This document shows positions 17,159 through 25,074 of a stretch of 64,000 nucleotides of DNA, in pieces (position 1 is the first letter of the stretch; the number at the start of each line of letters is the position of its first letter). The position numbers and the translations under genes were made by a program. The DNA is from JAEUOS01 sp965279115 (lineage in GTDB: Bacteria > Pseudomonadota > Gammaproteobacteria > Burkholderiales > JAEUOS01), in the NCBI GenBank assembly GCA_965279115.1, contig OZ257137.1, positions 1,798,001 to 1,862,000 on the forward strand, in the 5' to 3' direction. Below the pieces are notes generated by a model. The model did not search any database and was not told the origin of the DNA. It saw nothing but the letters and a program-made list of their open reading frames with translations.

Positions 17159-18478
17159 CTACCTGTCTTTCGCGGTGGTGCCGCCGGGCGCGACCAGCGC
17201 GCCGGCGGGCAGTTCCTCGACCCCGGCGCGCAGCGCGGCCAGCGCGCGCGCATGCTCGGCGCGCGCGGCGACGGCCTCGATCTGCACGGCGCGCAACGTG
17301 CGCCTGGCATCGAGCAGGTCCATCACGCCGATGGCGCCGTTGCGAAAGGCGAATTCGGCCGCCGCGGCGCTTTTCTCGGCCTGCGGTTGCAGTTCGGTTT
17401 CGATGCGCACGCGGCGCTCGCGCGCTGCCGCCACGTCGCCGCGCGCGCGGGTGATCTCGGCCCTGGCCAGCGCCACGGTGCGGTCGTAGGCATCGCGCGC
17501 GGCGTACCAGTCGGCCTGCGCGCGCGCGGTCTCGCCCTCGTAGCTGTGGCTCAGGAACAGCGGCACGGCGAAACCGACGCCGAAGCTGTTGCCCGAACCG
17601 CCGGAATTGGCATCGCTCACGGGGTAATGCTCGAACTGGGCGCTCACCGTGACATCGCGGGTACCCAGGGAGCGGGCCAGTTCGCGCACACGGTCGGCTG
17701 CCTCGATCCGGGCGGCGGCGGCACGCACGTCCGGGCGGCGCTCCAGCAGGTCCTGTTCGGCGGGGCCGGTCTCGGCCGTCGCTGGCCAGGAAGAGGCGGC
17801 GCGCAGGCTGGCGGCTTCGGATTCCGCCGCCATCAGCACCGCCAGGGCGAGGCGCGCACGCGCCTCGTCGGCGCCGGCCAGCGTGACCTCGTTGCGCGCG
17901 CGCGCGGTGTCCACACGGATGCGCGCGACGTCGGCCGCGGCCAGGTCACCCGCCTTCAGCCGCAGGGTCGCGGCCTCGACGCTGCGCTCGAAGAGTTGCG
18001 CGGTTTCCTCGGCGCCGGCGCGCCTTTCCTGTGCCGCCTGCAGGTCGTGGTAGGCCGAGCGCAATGCCAGCAACTGGGTACGCGCCACCTCGCCGAGCTC
18101 GGCATTGGCCGCGGCCACCATCGACTGCGCCGCCGCCACCCGCAGTGCGGCCTTGCCGCCGCGCTCGATGGTCTGCGAGATGCCGACGATGGTGTCGACG
18201 GTCTTGTCGCGCAAGGTGCCGGAGCCCACGCCGCGATTGCGGTTGATGTTCTGGATCGCCACGCCGAGTTGCGGGTTGGGCTTCTGCCCGGCGATCATGG
18301 TGTCGGCGGCGGCCTGCTCGACGGCGCGGCGCGCCAGTGCGATGTCGCGGTTGCCGGCGAACATGCGCGCCTCGGCCGCCTGCAGGGTGAGCGCGGTCGC
18401 GCCGCTCGCCGTGCCCTGGGCCTGCGCGCCGGCGGACAGGCAGGCCAGCAATGCGATGCTGATCCGGCGGCGCATCAT
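17159..18478 (-). CDS. TolC-family outer-membrane efflux protein (CzcC-like)
   Basis: A 439-residue outer-membrane factor with signal peptide MMRRRISIALLACLSAGAQ. It has two repeats of long alpha-helices rich in Ala/Arg/Glu, typical of CzcC, and two conserved beta-strand regions (VSAQFEHYPVSD; FGVGFAVPLFLSHSYEGE). The start overlaps the histidine-kinase stop by four bases (ATGA), so the sensor genes and the pump genes form one transcription unit. A longer open frame reaching 19681 lies over the kinase in another phase and is not used. It provides the exit duct for the metal efflux complex. Confidence 0.93.
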   Translation of the reverse strand: MMRRRISIALLACLSAGAQAQGTASGATALTLQAAEARMFAGNRDIALARRAVEQAAADTMIAGQKPNPQLGVAIQNINRNRGVGSGTLRDKTVDTIVGISQTIERGGKAALRVAAAQSMVAAANAELGEVARTQLLALRSAYHDLQAAQERRAGAEETAQLFERSVEAATLRLKAGDLAAADVARIRVDTARARNEVTLAGADEARARLALAVLMAAESEAASLRAASSWPATAETGPAEQDLLERRPDVRAAAARIEAADRVRELARSLGTRDVTVSAQFEHYPVSDANSGGSGNSFGVGFAVPLFLSHSYEGETARAQADWYAARDAYDRTVALARAEITRARGDVAAARERRVRIETELQPQAEKSAAAAEFAFRNGAIGVMDLLDARRTLRAVQIEAVAARAEHARALAALRAGVEELPAGALVAPGGTTAKDR

Positions 18479-20040
18479 GCGGCCTCCAGCGCGGCCGGTG
18501 TGGCGACGCGGGCGATCGGCAGGATCATCGTGAAACAGCTGCCACCCCGTTCGGCGCTTTCGACCACCACGCTGCCGCCATGCAGGCGCGCCACCATGTC
18601 CACCAGGTACAGGCCGACGCCGGTGCCGGCGACGTCGCTGACGTTGCTGCCGCGGAAGTAGCGCTCGAACAGGTGGGCGCGGTCCTTCTCGGGAATGCCG
18701 ATGCCGTGGTCGGACACCGCGACATGGACATTGCCACCGGCCCGCGACACCTCGACCTCGATCGGGCTTCCGGGGGGCGAGTACTTGATGGCGTTGGACA
18801 ACAGGTTGCTCACCGCCTGGAACAGCAGGCGCGGGTCGCCGGTGGCCGCGATGGCCTGCGTGGCGGCGGACTCGATGAGCTGCGCGGCGGGCGCGACCTC
18901 GCGGTGCATCTGGCAGGCCTGGCGCACCACCCCGGCGAAATCGATTTCCTCGCGGTGCAGGCGCACGTCGCCATCGAACACCCGCGAGGTGTTGAGCAGG
19001 CTGTCGATCAGGCTGGTCATGCGGGTGACCGCGCCGCGGATGCCGCGCGCGCGCTCGGCCAGGTCGGCGGGCTCGAGACGGTCCTTCATGCGGATCAGGC
19101 GCTGGGCGTGGCTGTCGATGATGGTCAGGGGGGTGCGGAATTCGTGCGAGGTCATGGATACGAAGTTCTGTTGCTGGGTGGTGAGGCGCCTTTCGGCATC
19201 GAGCGCCTCGCGCAGGGTCTGCGCCTGCTCGCTCAACGCCTTCTGGCTTTCGACCAGGTCGATGGCGTTGTTGCGGAACACCTGCACCGCGCGCGCCATC
19301 TCGCCGATCTCGTCGGCGCGCGCGGCGCCGTGGATCTCGAGCCGGGTTTCGTTGGCCGCCAGCCGGTGCATGCGCCCGGCCAGGTCGAGCAAAGGGGTGG
19401 AGATCGAGCGGGTGATGTAGGCGATGGCGCCGGCCAGGCACAGCGCCGCCAGCAGGATGGCGCCGATGATGAGCGTGCGCGAGGCGCGATAGACCCCGGC
19501 TTCGCGCTCGGTCGCCAGACGGGCGCCCTCGACGTTGTGGTCGACCAGCAGGGTGAGGGTGTTGCTGGCGGCGTTGAAGGACTCGCGCGAGGCGTTGCGG
19601 TGCTGGGCGATGGCCTCGCGGCGCTTGCCCGCCACGGCCAGCGACACCACCCGGTCGGCGGCGGCGCGGTAGACCTCCCACTGGCCGGTGAAGCGCCCGT
19701 AGAGCTCGAGTTCGACCGCATCCTTGGGCAGCGCCTCGTAGGTGGCGCGCGTCTTCTGCAACGACTGCGAGAGATTGACCCGTTCGCGCTGCACCAGGGC
19801 CGCCTCGGGGGCTTCCAGCGCGGTCAGGCTGGCGGCCTCGTTGGCGCGCAGGTCGGAGATCAGGTTGTTGATCTCGCCCAGCACCGGCGCGGCCGACAGC
19901 CAGTGGCTGCGGATTTCCGCGGAGGCCTCGTTGAGGGTGCCCAGGCGGTTGATGGAAAACAGGCCCACCCCCACCACCAGCAGCAGGAACAGCGCGAACA
20001 CCAGCGACAGCCGGGCGCGGATCGATTCGAGCCTGATCAT
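18475..20040 (-). CDS. Membrane sensor histidine kinase (HisKA type)
   Basis: A 521-residue kinase. The first membrane helix lies about residues 11-30. A periplasmic helical bundle (about 31-188) resembles 4HB_MCP sensors, and the second helix is about 189-210. A HAMP domain and a short coiled coil follow. The dimerisation/phosphoacceptor box is SMTSHEFRTPLT with His299, then NLLSNAIKYSPPGS, DHGIGIP and GTGVGLYLVD of the ATPase domain. No metal-binding cluster is evident in the sensor region. The start at 20040 (MIRLESIRARLSL) gives a positively charged N-terminus before the helix. It lies between a LuxR-type regulator and the efflux genes and probably controls them. Confidence 0.93.
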   Translation of the reverse strand: MIRLESIRARLSLVFALFLLLVVGVGLFSINRLGTLNEASAEIRSHWLSAAPVLGEINNLISDLRANEAASLTALEAPEAALVQRERVNLSQSLQKTRATYEALPKDAVELELYGRFTGQWEVYRAAADRVVSLAVAGKRREAIAQHRNASRESFNAASNTLTLLVDHNVEGARLATEREAGVYRASRTLIIGAILLAALCLAGAIAYITRSISTPLLDLAGRMHRLAANETRLEIHGAARADEIGEMARAVQVFRNNAIDLVESQKALSEQAQTLREALDAERRLTTQQQNFVSMTSHEFRTPLTIIDSHAQRLIRMKDRLEPADLAERARGIRGAVTRMTSLIDSLLNTSRVFDGDVRLHREEIDFAGVVRQACQMHREVAPAAQLIESAATQAIAATGDPRLLFQAVSNLLSNAIKYSPPGSPIEVEVSRAGGNVHVAVSDHGIGIPEKDRAHLFERYFRGSNVSDVAGTGVGLYLVDMVARLHGGSVVVESAERGGSCFTMILPIARVATPAALEAA

Positions 20041-20113
20041 GTGGAAAATGCGGGTTGGGTCATCGCGCCGGGAATCCGGAAACCGGATTGTGCGGGTTCG
20101 CGGCGGATGCGCG

Positions 20114-20704
20114 TCATGGCTCGATGATGCCGCCGGCGGCGGCCTTGACCGCGGCCTCGATGCGGGTGGCCACGCCCAGCTTGTTGCGCGCGCTCTCGGC
20201 ATGGAAATCCACCGTGCGCTTGGCCACCCCGATGATGCTGGCGATCTCGCCGGAGGTCTTGCCGCGCGCCGACCAGGTGAGCACCTCGATCTCGCGCTCG
20301 GACAAGGAAACGTTGCGCGGCCATACCTCCATGCGCGCCACGCCGGCCAGCCGCGCGCGGATGATCGAGACCAGGATCTCGAAGTCGATCGGCTTGGTGA
20401 CGTAGTCGTCGGCGCCGAGCTTGCGGCCCTTCAACTGATGCTCGCGGTCGACCAGCGCGGTGAGGAACACGAAGGGCATGCGCGAAAAGCGCGGCGCCAG
20501 CGACGTGAGGCGCTCCAGTACCTCGAAACCCGACATCACCGGCATGCTCACGTCGCACAGGACCAGATCGGGCTCATGGGTGAGGATGGCGGCGAAGCCG
20601 CTGGCGCCGTCGTGCGCCTGCACCACCTCGAACCCGCTGTCGACGAGTTCCTCGGCCACCAGGCCGGCGGTTTCGCGATCGTCTTCGATCAGGAGGATCT
20701 TCAT
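20114..20704 (-). CDS. Response regulator with LuxR/NarL-type DNA-binding domain
   Basis: A 196-residue regulator. The receiver domain starts MKILLIEDD with acidic pocket Asp8/Asp9, phosphoacceptor Asp51 in LCDVSMPVMSG, and a lysine in DDYVTKP. The C-terminal helix-turn-helix reads LSEREIEVLTWSARGKTSGE then IASIIGVAKRTVDFHAESAR, closest in style to LuxR quorum-sensing HTH domains. It lies 73 bases upstream of the kinase gene on the same strand. HisKA kinases normally pair with OmpR-type regulators, so a LuxR-type output here is unusual. It likely activates the downstream efflux genes or its own promoter (inference). Confidence 0.93.
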   Translation of the reverse strand: MKILLIEDDRETAGLVAEELVDSGFEVVQAHDGASGFAAILTHEPDLVLCDVSMPVMSGFEVLERLTSLAPRFSRMPFVFLTALVDREHQLKGRKLGADDYVTKPIDFEILVSIIRARLAGVARMEVWPRNVSLSEREIEVLTWSARGKTSGEIASIIGVAKRTVDFHAESARNKLGVATRIEAAVKAAAGGIIEP

Positions 20705-20889
20705 CTTGCGCAAGGAGTTGCCGGACTTTCGCGGTTTTCCACTGTTACCCCGCAGAATACAGCTTGGCGCCTTCCGGGCCGGGGCGCCCGGCAGCATGCC
20801 TGGACAAGCGGGAGCGGATTGTGTTCCGCGCCCCGCCGGGGGTCTACTGTGATTTGTGACAGGCCGGAAGCCGCGCGCAGCGCCGCTGC

Positions 20890-21278
20890 TCAGGGCGGAT
20901 TCACGCTGGCCATGGCGCGGACCAGGAATTCCCTGAACTGCTCGGCCTTCTCGGGCTTGCGCTCGACCCGGCAGGCGCCGGCGAGTTCGGCATGCCCTTC
21001 ATGGAGGGCGGCCAGATCGCTGGACAGGATCGCGCAACGCATGCCCGGCACGCGCGCGCGCGACGCACGACTTCAAGCCCGTTGATGCCGGGCATGTGGA
21101 AATCGGTCACGAACAGGTCATACGGCGCACCCGGAGCCGCCAGGGATTCCAGGGCCGCCGAAGCCACGCAATAAGTGATGGTCTGGTAACCCAGGCGCTC
21201 GGTCATGGCCTTGAAGAGATGCGCGTATTGCTCGTCGTCGTCGAGGTACAGCACGCGCAGGGGGGCGGCCCCCGTCAT
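20890..21278 (-). pseudogene. Stand-alone receiver (CheY-like) gene with a CG-repeat frameshift
   Basis: Starting at 21278, MTGAAPLRVLYLDDDEQ opens a receiver with phosphoacceptor Asp59 in FVTDFHMPGINGLEVV. After EVVRRARA the frame goes astray. In the next frame the domain finishes sensibly as VPGMRCAILSSDLAALHEGH through VERKPEKAEQF to a stop at 20890. The break lies in an alternating CGCGCGCGCG run (21051-21062). Removing one CG unit (two bases) joins both halves into a 128-residue receiver. The gene precedes the response regulator and kinase and may be a third signalling partner. It may be inactive, phase-variable or a sequencing artefact. No strong ribosome site is visible before 21278. 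Confidence 0.75.
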
Positions 21279-21560
21279 GGCAGGTGCGCTCGACCCGGCA
21301 CGCAAGCGCCGGGTGGACGGAAATAGTGCGACGTCACGCGAATTCCTCCGGATATCGTCATCTCCGGCCGGCTTGCCGGCGCGGAAATGCGGCTGGTCTC
21401 TTTGTTGTGCCGCGCCGGATGACCCGGTGCGATGCGCCCGCAAGTATCGATTCGCCGGCTTGCGGGTGTCCAATGAGTTTGCCGCCGCCATCCATTGCGC
21501 GACGCGCATTTGTCGGGAACCCGAAAAACGCGCGCGATCAGGCCGGCGCGGACTTCGCGC

Positions 21561-22766
21561 CTATTCGGCCCAGAAGCGCGCCAGGTTGGCGATGCCCCAC
21601 TTTTCGGGGGACTCGATGCTGACGATCTTCTCGGCGCCGGCCGCGCGCGAAAGATCGAGCATCTCCGGCTTCAGGTAGACCCCGGACTTGGTCGAGAAGA
21701 ACACCTTGACCAGCGGCGTGACCAGCGACTTGGCGGATTGCTCGGTCACCACCGCCAGGCGCCCGGAGGTGAGCTTGACCAGCGAGCCCACCGGATAGAT
21801 GCCGATGCTCTTGACGAAGGCGCGGAACACGCTTTCGTCGAAATGGCCGTTGCACCAGGCGGTCATCTTGCGGATCGATTCGGCGGGGTCCCAGCCGGAC
21901 TTGTAGGGCCGGTCGGAGGTGATGGCGTCGTAGACGTCGCACACCGCGCCCATTTTCGCCAAGAGGCTGATCTGCTCACCTTTCAGACGGTGCGGATACC
22001 CGCTGCCGTCCATTTTTTCATGGTGGTGCAGGCAGACGTCGCGCACGCCTTCGCTGGCGCTGCCGCCTTCGACCAGAAGTTCATGGCCGCGCTCCGGGTG
22101 GCTCTTGACGATGGCGAACTCTGCGTCGGTGAGCTTGCCGGGCTTGTTCAACACATCCATCGGCATCATCGCCTTGCCGAGGTCGTGCATCAGGCCGGCC
22201 ATGCCGGCCTCGCGGGTGGTCTTGTCGTCCAGGCCGAGGTTGCGTGCGAGCGAAACCATCATCGCGCACACCGCCACCGAGTGCATGTAGGTGTAGTCGT
22301 CGGCGGTCTTCAGGCGCGCCAGGCTGACGATGGCGCCGGGATTGCGGCTGACCGAGTCGGTGATTTCCTCGACCAGCCCGGCGGCGGCGCCGGGCTCGAT
22401 GGCGCGGCCCATGCGCGCTTCCTCGAACATGGAGACCACGTGGCGCTTGCCTTCGCCCATGATCTTCTTCGCGCGCACCAGTTCCTCGGACATCGAGGCG
22501 GCCCTGGGCGGCGCCTTCACCGCCGGCGGTACCTCCAGCGGGGTCACCGTGACCACCGGCGCCGGTTCGGGTTCGGGACCTTCATCAAGCCCCTGGGCGG
22601 CGTCGATCCACACGTGGCGGATGCCGCTGTCGGCGATCTGGCGGATGTCGTTCGGGTCCTTGATGACGAACTTCGAACGCAGGAAAGGATGCTGCAGCCA
22701 GGAACCGGCCATGCCTTCGAGGTACATGCCGACCTTGAGGTTTTCGACGGGAATCTGCTTTTTCAT
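21561..22766 (-). CDS. HD-GYP cyclic-di-GMP phosphodiesterase with DUF3391
   Basis: A 401-residue cytosolic protein. The N-terminal DUF3391 region (about 1-100) begins KKQIPVENLKVGMYLEG and ends in a Pro/Val-rich linker (about 62-90). The HD-GYP domain follows with HDLGK at His194-Asp195, the HHHEKMDGSGYP block at 247-258 and the downstream CDVYDAITSDRPYK. All metal and signature residues expected for c-di-GMP hydrolysis are present. It is monocistronic. The leader contains a long-spaced inverted repeat (22777-22831). A role in biofilm or motility is inferred from the family. Confidence 0.94.
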   Translation of the reverse strand: MKKQIPVENLKVGMYLEGMAGSWLQHPFLRSKFVIKDPNDIRQIADSGIRHVWIDAAQGLDEGPEPEPAPVVTVTPLEVPPAVKAPPRAASMSEELVRAKKIMGEGKRHVVSMFEEARMGRAIEPGAAAGLVEEITDSVSRNPGAIVSLARLKTADDYTYMHSVAVCAMMVSLARNLGLDDKTTREAGMAGLMHDLGKAMMPMDVLNKPGKLTDAEFAIVKSHPERGHELLVEGGSASEGVRDVCLHHHEKMDGSGYPHRLKGEQISLLAKMGAVCDVYDAITSDRPYKSGWDPAESIRKMTAWCNGHFDESVFRAFVKSIGIYPVGSLVKLTSGRLAVVTEQSAKSLVTPLVKVFFSTKSGVYLKPEMLDLSRAAGAEKIVSIESPEKWGIANLARFWAE

Positions 22767-22776
22767 CGCTTCAAGG

Positions 22777-22831
22777 GTCTTGATCTGCCCGGGTGCCCTG
22801 CATTGCCACGACTGGCGGGCTGGATCAAGAC
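22777..22831. repeat. Nine-base inverted repeat upstream of HD-GYP gene
   Basis: GTCTTGATC (22777-22785) and GATCAAGAC (22823-22831) are exact reverse complements separated by 37 bases. The near arm is 10 bases from the HD-GYP start codon and overlaps its ribosome-binding region. It could be a long-range mRNA hairpin hiding the start or two copies of a protein site; no family is recognised. Confidence 0.5.
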
Positions 22832-23038
22832 GATTCTAGGGAGGCCCGACGCATCGCCCGGCACAAATACGGGGCAAAACCACCCCATCCTCTCCCTTAT
22901 CGGCATTCCGGCCGCAAGCATGACCCCGGCCGCGGCAAGTTTGGCAAAATGCGTCCTGGCGCCGCGGCTTGTCGTGGCGCGCCGATCCGCTTACCGCCGC
23001 CCGATTCCATGGCCGGCCCAACAGGAGACCCAGCCAAC

Positions 23039-24010
23039 ATGTCCACATCCCGGTTCATGCGCCATGCCGCCAGCGCCGCGCTTCTCGCCGCGGCCGCCTG
23101 CGGCGCCGCCCTTACCGCCCATGCCGCCGGCCCGCAACCCAGGAGCGTGCCCGGCTACTACCGCATGATGCTGGGCGACTTCGAGGTCACGGCCATTTCC
23201 GACGGCACCGTGGCCCTGCCGGTGGAAAAGCTGCTCACCAACGTGAAACCCGGGCAGGTGGACCGGGCGCTGGCCAAGCAATTCCTCAAGACGCCGGTGG
23301 AAACCTCGGTCAACGGCTATCTGGTCAACACCGGCAGCAAGCTGGTGCTGATCGACACCGGCGCATCAGGCCTGTTCGGCCCCACGCTGGGCAAGCTGGC
23401 GGCCAACCTGAAGGCCGCGGGCTACAGCGCCGAGCAGGTCGACGAGGTGTACATCACCCACCTGCATCCCGACCACGTGGGCGGCCTGATGGTCGACGGC
23501 AAGATGGCCTTTCCCAACGCCGTGATCCGCGCCGACAAGCATGACGCCGACTACTGGCTCTCCGAAGAGAACATGAAAAAGGCGCCCAAGGACGCGCAGG
23601 GATTTTTCCAGGGCGCGCAGGCCTCGCTCAACCCGTACGTGAAGGCCGACAAGTTCAAGGCTTTCGAAGGCGACACGCAGCTGGTGCCCGGCATCAAGGC
23701 CCTGGCCACCCGTGGCCATACGCCCGGCCATGCGATCTACGCGATCGAATCGAAAGGCCAGAAGCTGGTGCTGTGGGGCGACCTGATGCATGTGGCCGCG
23801 GTGCAGTTCCCCAACCCTGCGGTGACCATCGCCTTCGACGTCGATTCAAAGGCTGCCGCGGCGCAACGCCGCAAGGCCTACGCCGATGCGGCCAAGCACG
23901 GTTACATCGTGGGCTCGGCGCACCTTTCCTTCCCCGGGCTGGGCCGGCTGCGCGCCGAAGGATCGGGTTACGTGTTCGTGCCGGTCAACTACTCGCCGCC
24001 GGCGAAGTAA
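23039..24010 (+). CDS. Secreted MBL-fold metallo-hydrolase
   Basis: A 323-residue exported enzyme with signal peptide up to about residue 30 (ALTAHAA). The zinc motif ITHLHPDHVGGL has His141, His143, Asp145 and His146. RGHTPGHAIY supplies the next histidine and LWGDLMH the bridging aspartate. The arrangement resembles secreted lactonase-like MBL proteins. ATG 23039 is chosen because AGGAGA lies 10 bases upstream and the signal peptide starts there; ATG 23009 is in frame but weaker. It is a single gene and converges on the GlcG-like gene through a GC-rich hairpin. Substrate is unknown. Confidence 0.92.
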   Translation: MSTSRFMRHAASAALLAAAACGAALTAHAAGPQPRSVPGYYRMMLGDFEVTAISDGTVALPVEKLLTNVKPGQVDRALAKQFLKTPVETSVNGYLVNTGSKLVLIDTGASGLFGPTLGKLAANLKAAGYSAEQVDEVYITHLHPDHVGGLMVDGKMAFPNAVIRADKHDADYWLSEENMKKAPKDAQGFFQGAQASLNPYVKADKFKAFEGDTQLVPGIKALATRGHTPGHAIYAIESKGQKLVLWGDLMHVAAVQFPNPAVTIAFDVDSKAAAAQRRKAYADAAKHGYIVGSAHLSFPGLGRLRAEGSGYVFVPVNYSPPAK

Positions 24011-24023
24011 ACGTCAAACATTC

Positions 24024-24048
24024 GCCGGGCGCGGCGGCCGCGCCCGGC
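24024..24048. terminator. GC-rich hairpin between convergent genes
   Basis: GCCGGGCGCGG (24024-24034) pairs perfectly with CCGCGCCCGGC (24038-24048) around a three-base loop, between the stops of two converging genes. There is no T-run on either side, so it is a weak intrinsic terminator at best, though very stable. Confidence 0.45.
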
Positions 24049-24062
24049 GCGCCTTCGACCGG

Positions 24063-24551
24063 TCAGTTGCCGAGCAGGCGCGCGATCTTGTCGATACCCA
24101 CCTTGGCGCAGGCGGAGTCCTTGTCGCCGCCGGGCGCGCCCGAGATGCCGACCGCGCCGACCAGGTCCTTCCCGGCGAAGATCGGCAGCCCGCCGTCGAG
24201 CGGACTGATGTTTTCCAGCAGCATGAAGCCCGACAGCCCGGGTTGCGCGCGCTTGGCCATTTCGACCGTGGGCGTGCGGGTGGTGAAGGCGGTGTAGGCC
24301 TTGCGCAGGCTGTTCTCGATGGTGTGCGGGTTGACGCCGTCGTCGGACAACACCACCGAGGTGCGGGCATGCTGGTTGATGACGGTGATGGTGACCTTGT
24401 AGCCGTCGGCGCGGCAACGCTCGAGCGCGGCCTGCGCCAGCTCGATTGCGGCGTTGACCGAGATGCCGCGCGTGGTGACCAGGCCCTGCTGCGCATCGGT
24501 GGCGGAGGCGGCGATGATGGCGATGGCGGCTGCGGCGAGGCGTTTTTTCAT
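24063..24551 (-). CDS. GlcG/HbpS-like exported protein
   Basis: A 162-residue protein with a short signal peptide (KKRLAAAAIAIIAASATDAQ) and one GlcG/HbpS domain. The domain shows SVNAAIELAQAALERCRADG, VTVINQHARTSVVLSDDG, the KAYTAFTTRTPT block and GGLPIFAGKDLVGAVGISGA, the last being the best family match. Relatives bind haem or unknown cofactors and often accompany small-molecule oxidation genes. A conserved cysteine near the C-terminus (DSACAKVGIDK) is typical. AGGAGAGC precedes the ATG. It precedes no tight operon partner. Confidence 0.9.
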   Translation of the reverse strand: MKKRLAAAAIAIIAASATDAQQGLVTTRGISVNAAIELAQAALERCRADGYKVTITVINQHARTSVVLSDDGVNPHTIENSLRKAYTAFTTRTPTVEMAKRAQPGLSGFMLLENISPLDGGLPIFAGKDLVGAVGISGAPGGDKDSACAKVGIDKIARLLGN

Positions 24552-24655
24552 GATGCTCTCCTTCTGGATGGGATGGCTTCTTGCGCGGCCAAGCCGCAGC
24601 CCCCAAACACCGCGCCGGCCGCTTTATTCCATGCCCGCGGGCAGCGCGGCATCGC

Positions 24656-24964
24656 TTACACCGCTTTGGTCTCGAACATCAGCATCTGCACACCCGCCTG
24701 GGCGAAGTTGCCAAGATCCGCGGCGGCGGCCTTTCCCGGCGGCGAGGCGAAGGCGGTGCCAATGGCTTCCATGGAATCGAAGGTGAGCATGGCAATCAGG
24801 TGCAGGTCGGAGGGCCCCTGCGGCGTGGCGATGGGCGAGGCGTTGACCTCATAGGCGCGCAGGCCCGGAATGGTCTTGGCGAGCGGCACATGCTTGCCGA
24901 AGTAGTGGGCGTCGAACGCCGCGGCATCCGCGGGCTTGTTGTAGAGCACGACGAGCTTGGCCAT
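24656..24964 (-). CDS. EthD-domain protein
   Basis: A 102-residue dimeric ferredoxin-like-fold protein. AKLVVLYNKPADAAAFDAHY and FGKHVPLAKTIPGLR are the standard EthD opening, with a conserved histidine in HVPLA. Members of this family accompany cytochrome P450 or ring-degradation genes, or act as small isomerase/lactonase-type enzymes. ATG 24964 has CAGGAGAAGACAAC upstream; longer in-frame starts lack a ribosome site. It lies between the sulfatase and GlcG-like genes on the same strand and could be co-transcribed with them. Confidence 0.88.
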   Translation of the reverse strand: MAKLVVLYNKPADAAAFDAHYFGKHVPLAKTIPGLRAYEVNASPIATPQGPSDLHLIAMLTFDSMEAIGTAFASPPGKAAAADLGNFAQAGVQMLMFETKAV

Positions 24965-25074
24965 GTTGTCTTCTCCTGTTTGTGCTGGTCTGCCGTACGC
25001 CACCGGGAGGCAGCCAGCGGGCCGGCCATGGTACACGACAGCGGTGCGACGCAGCCGGTCGGCAGCCGCCCGGT

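Noticed and set aside
17159..19681. Possible fusion of a long N-terminal region with the TolC-like protein
   Set aside because: The extra part is an out-of-phase reading of the histidine kinase; a signal peptide starts at 18478.
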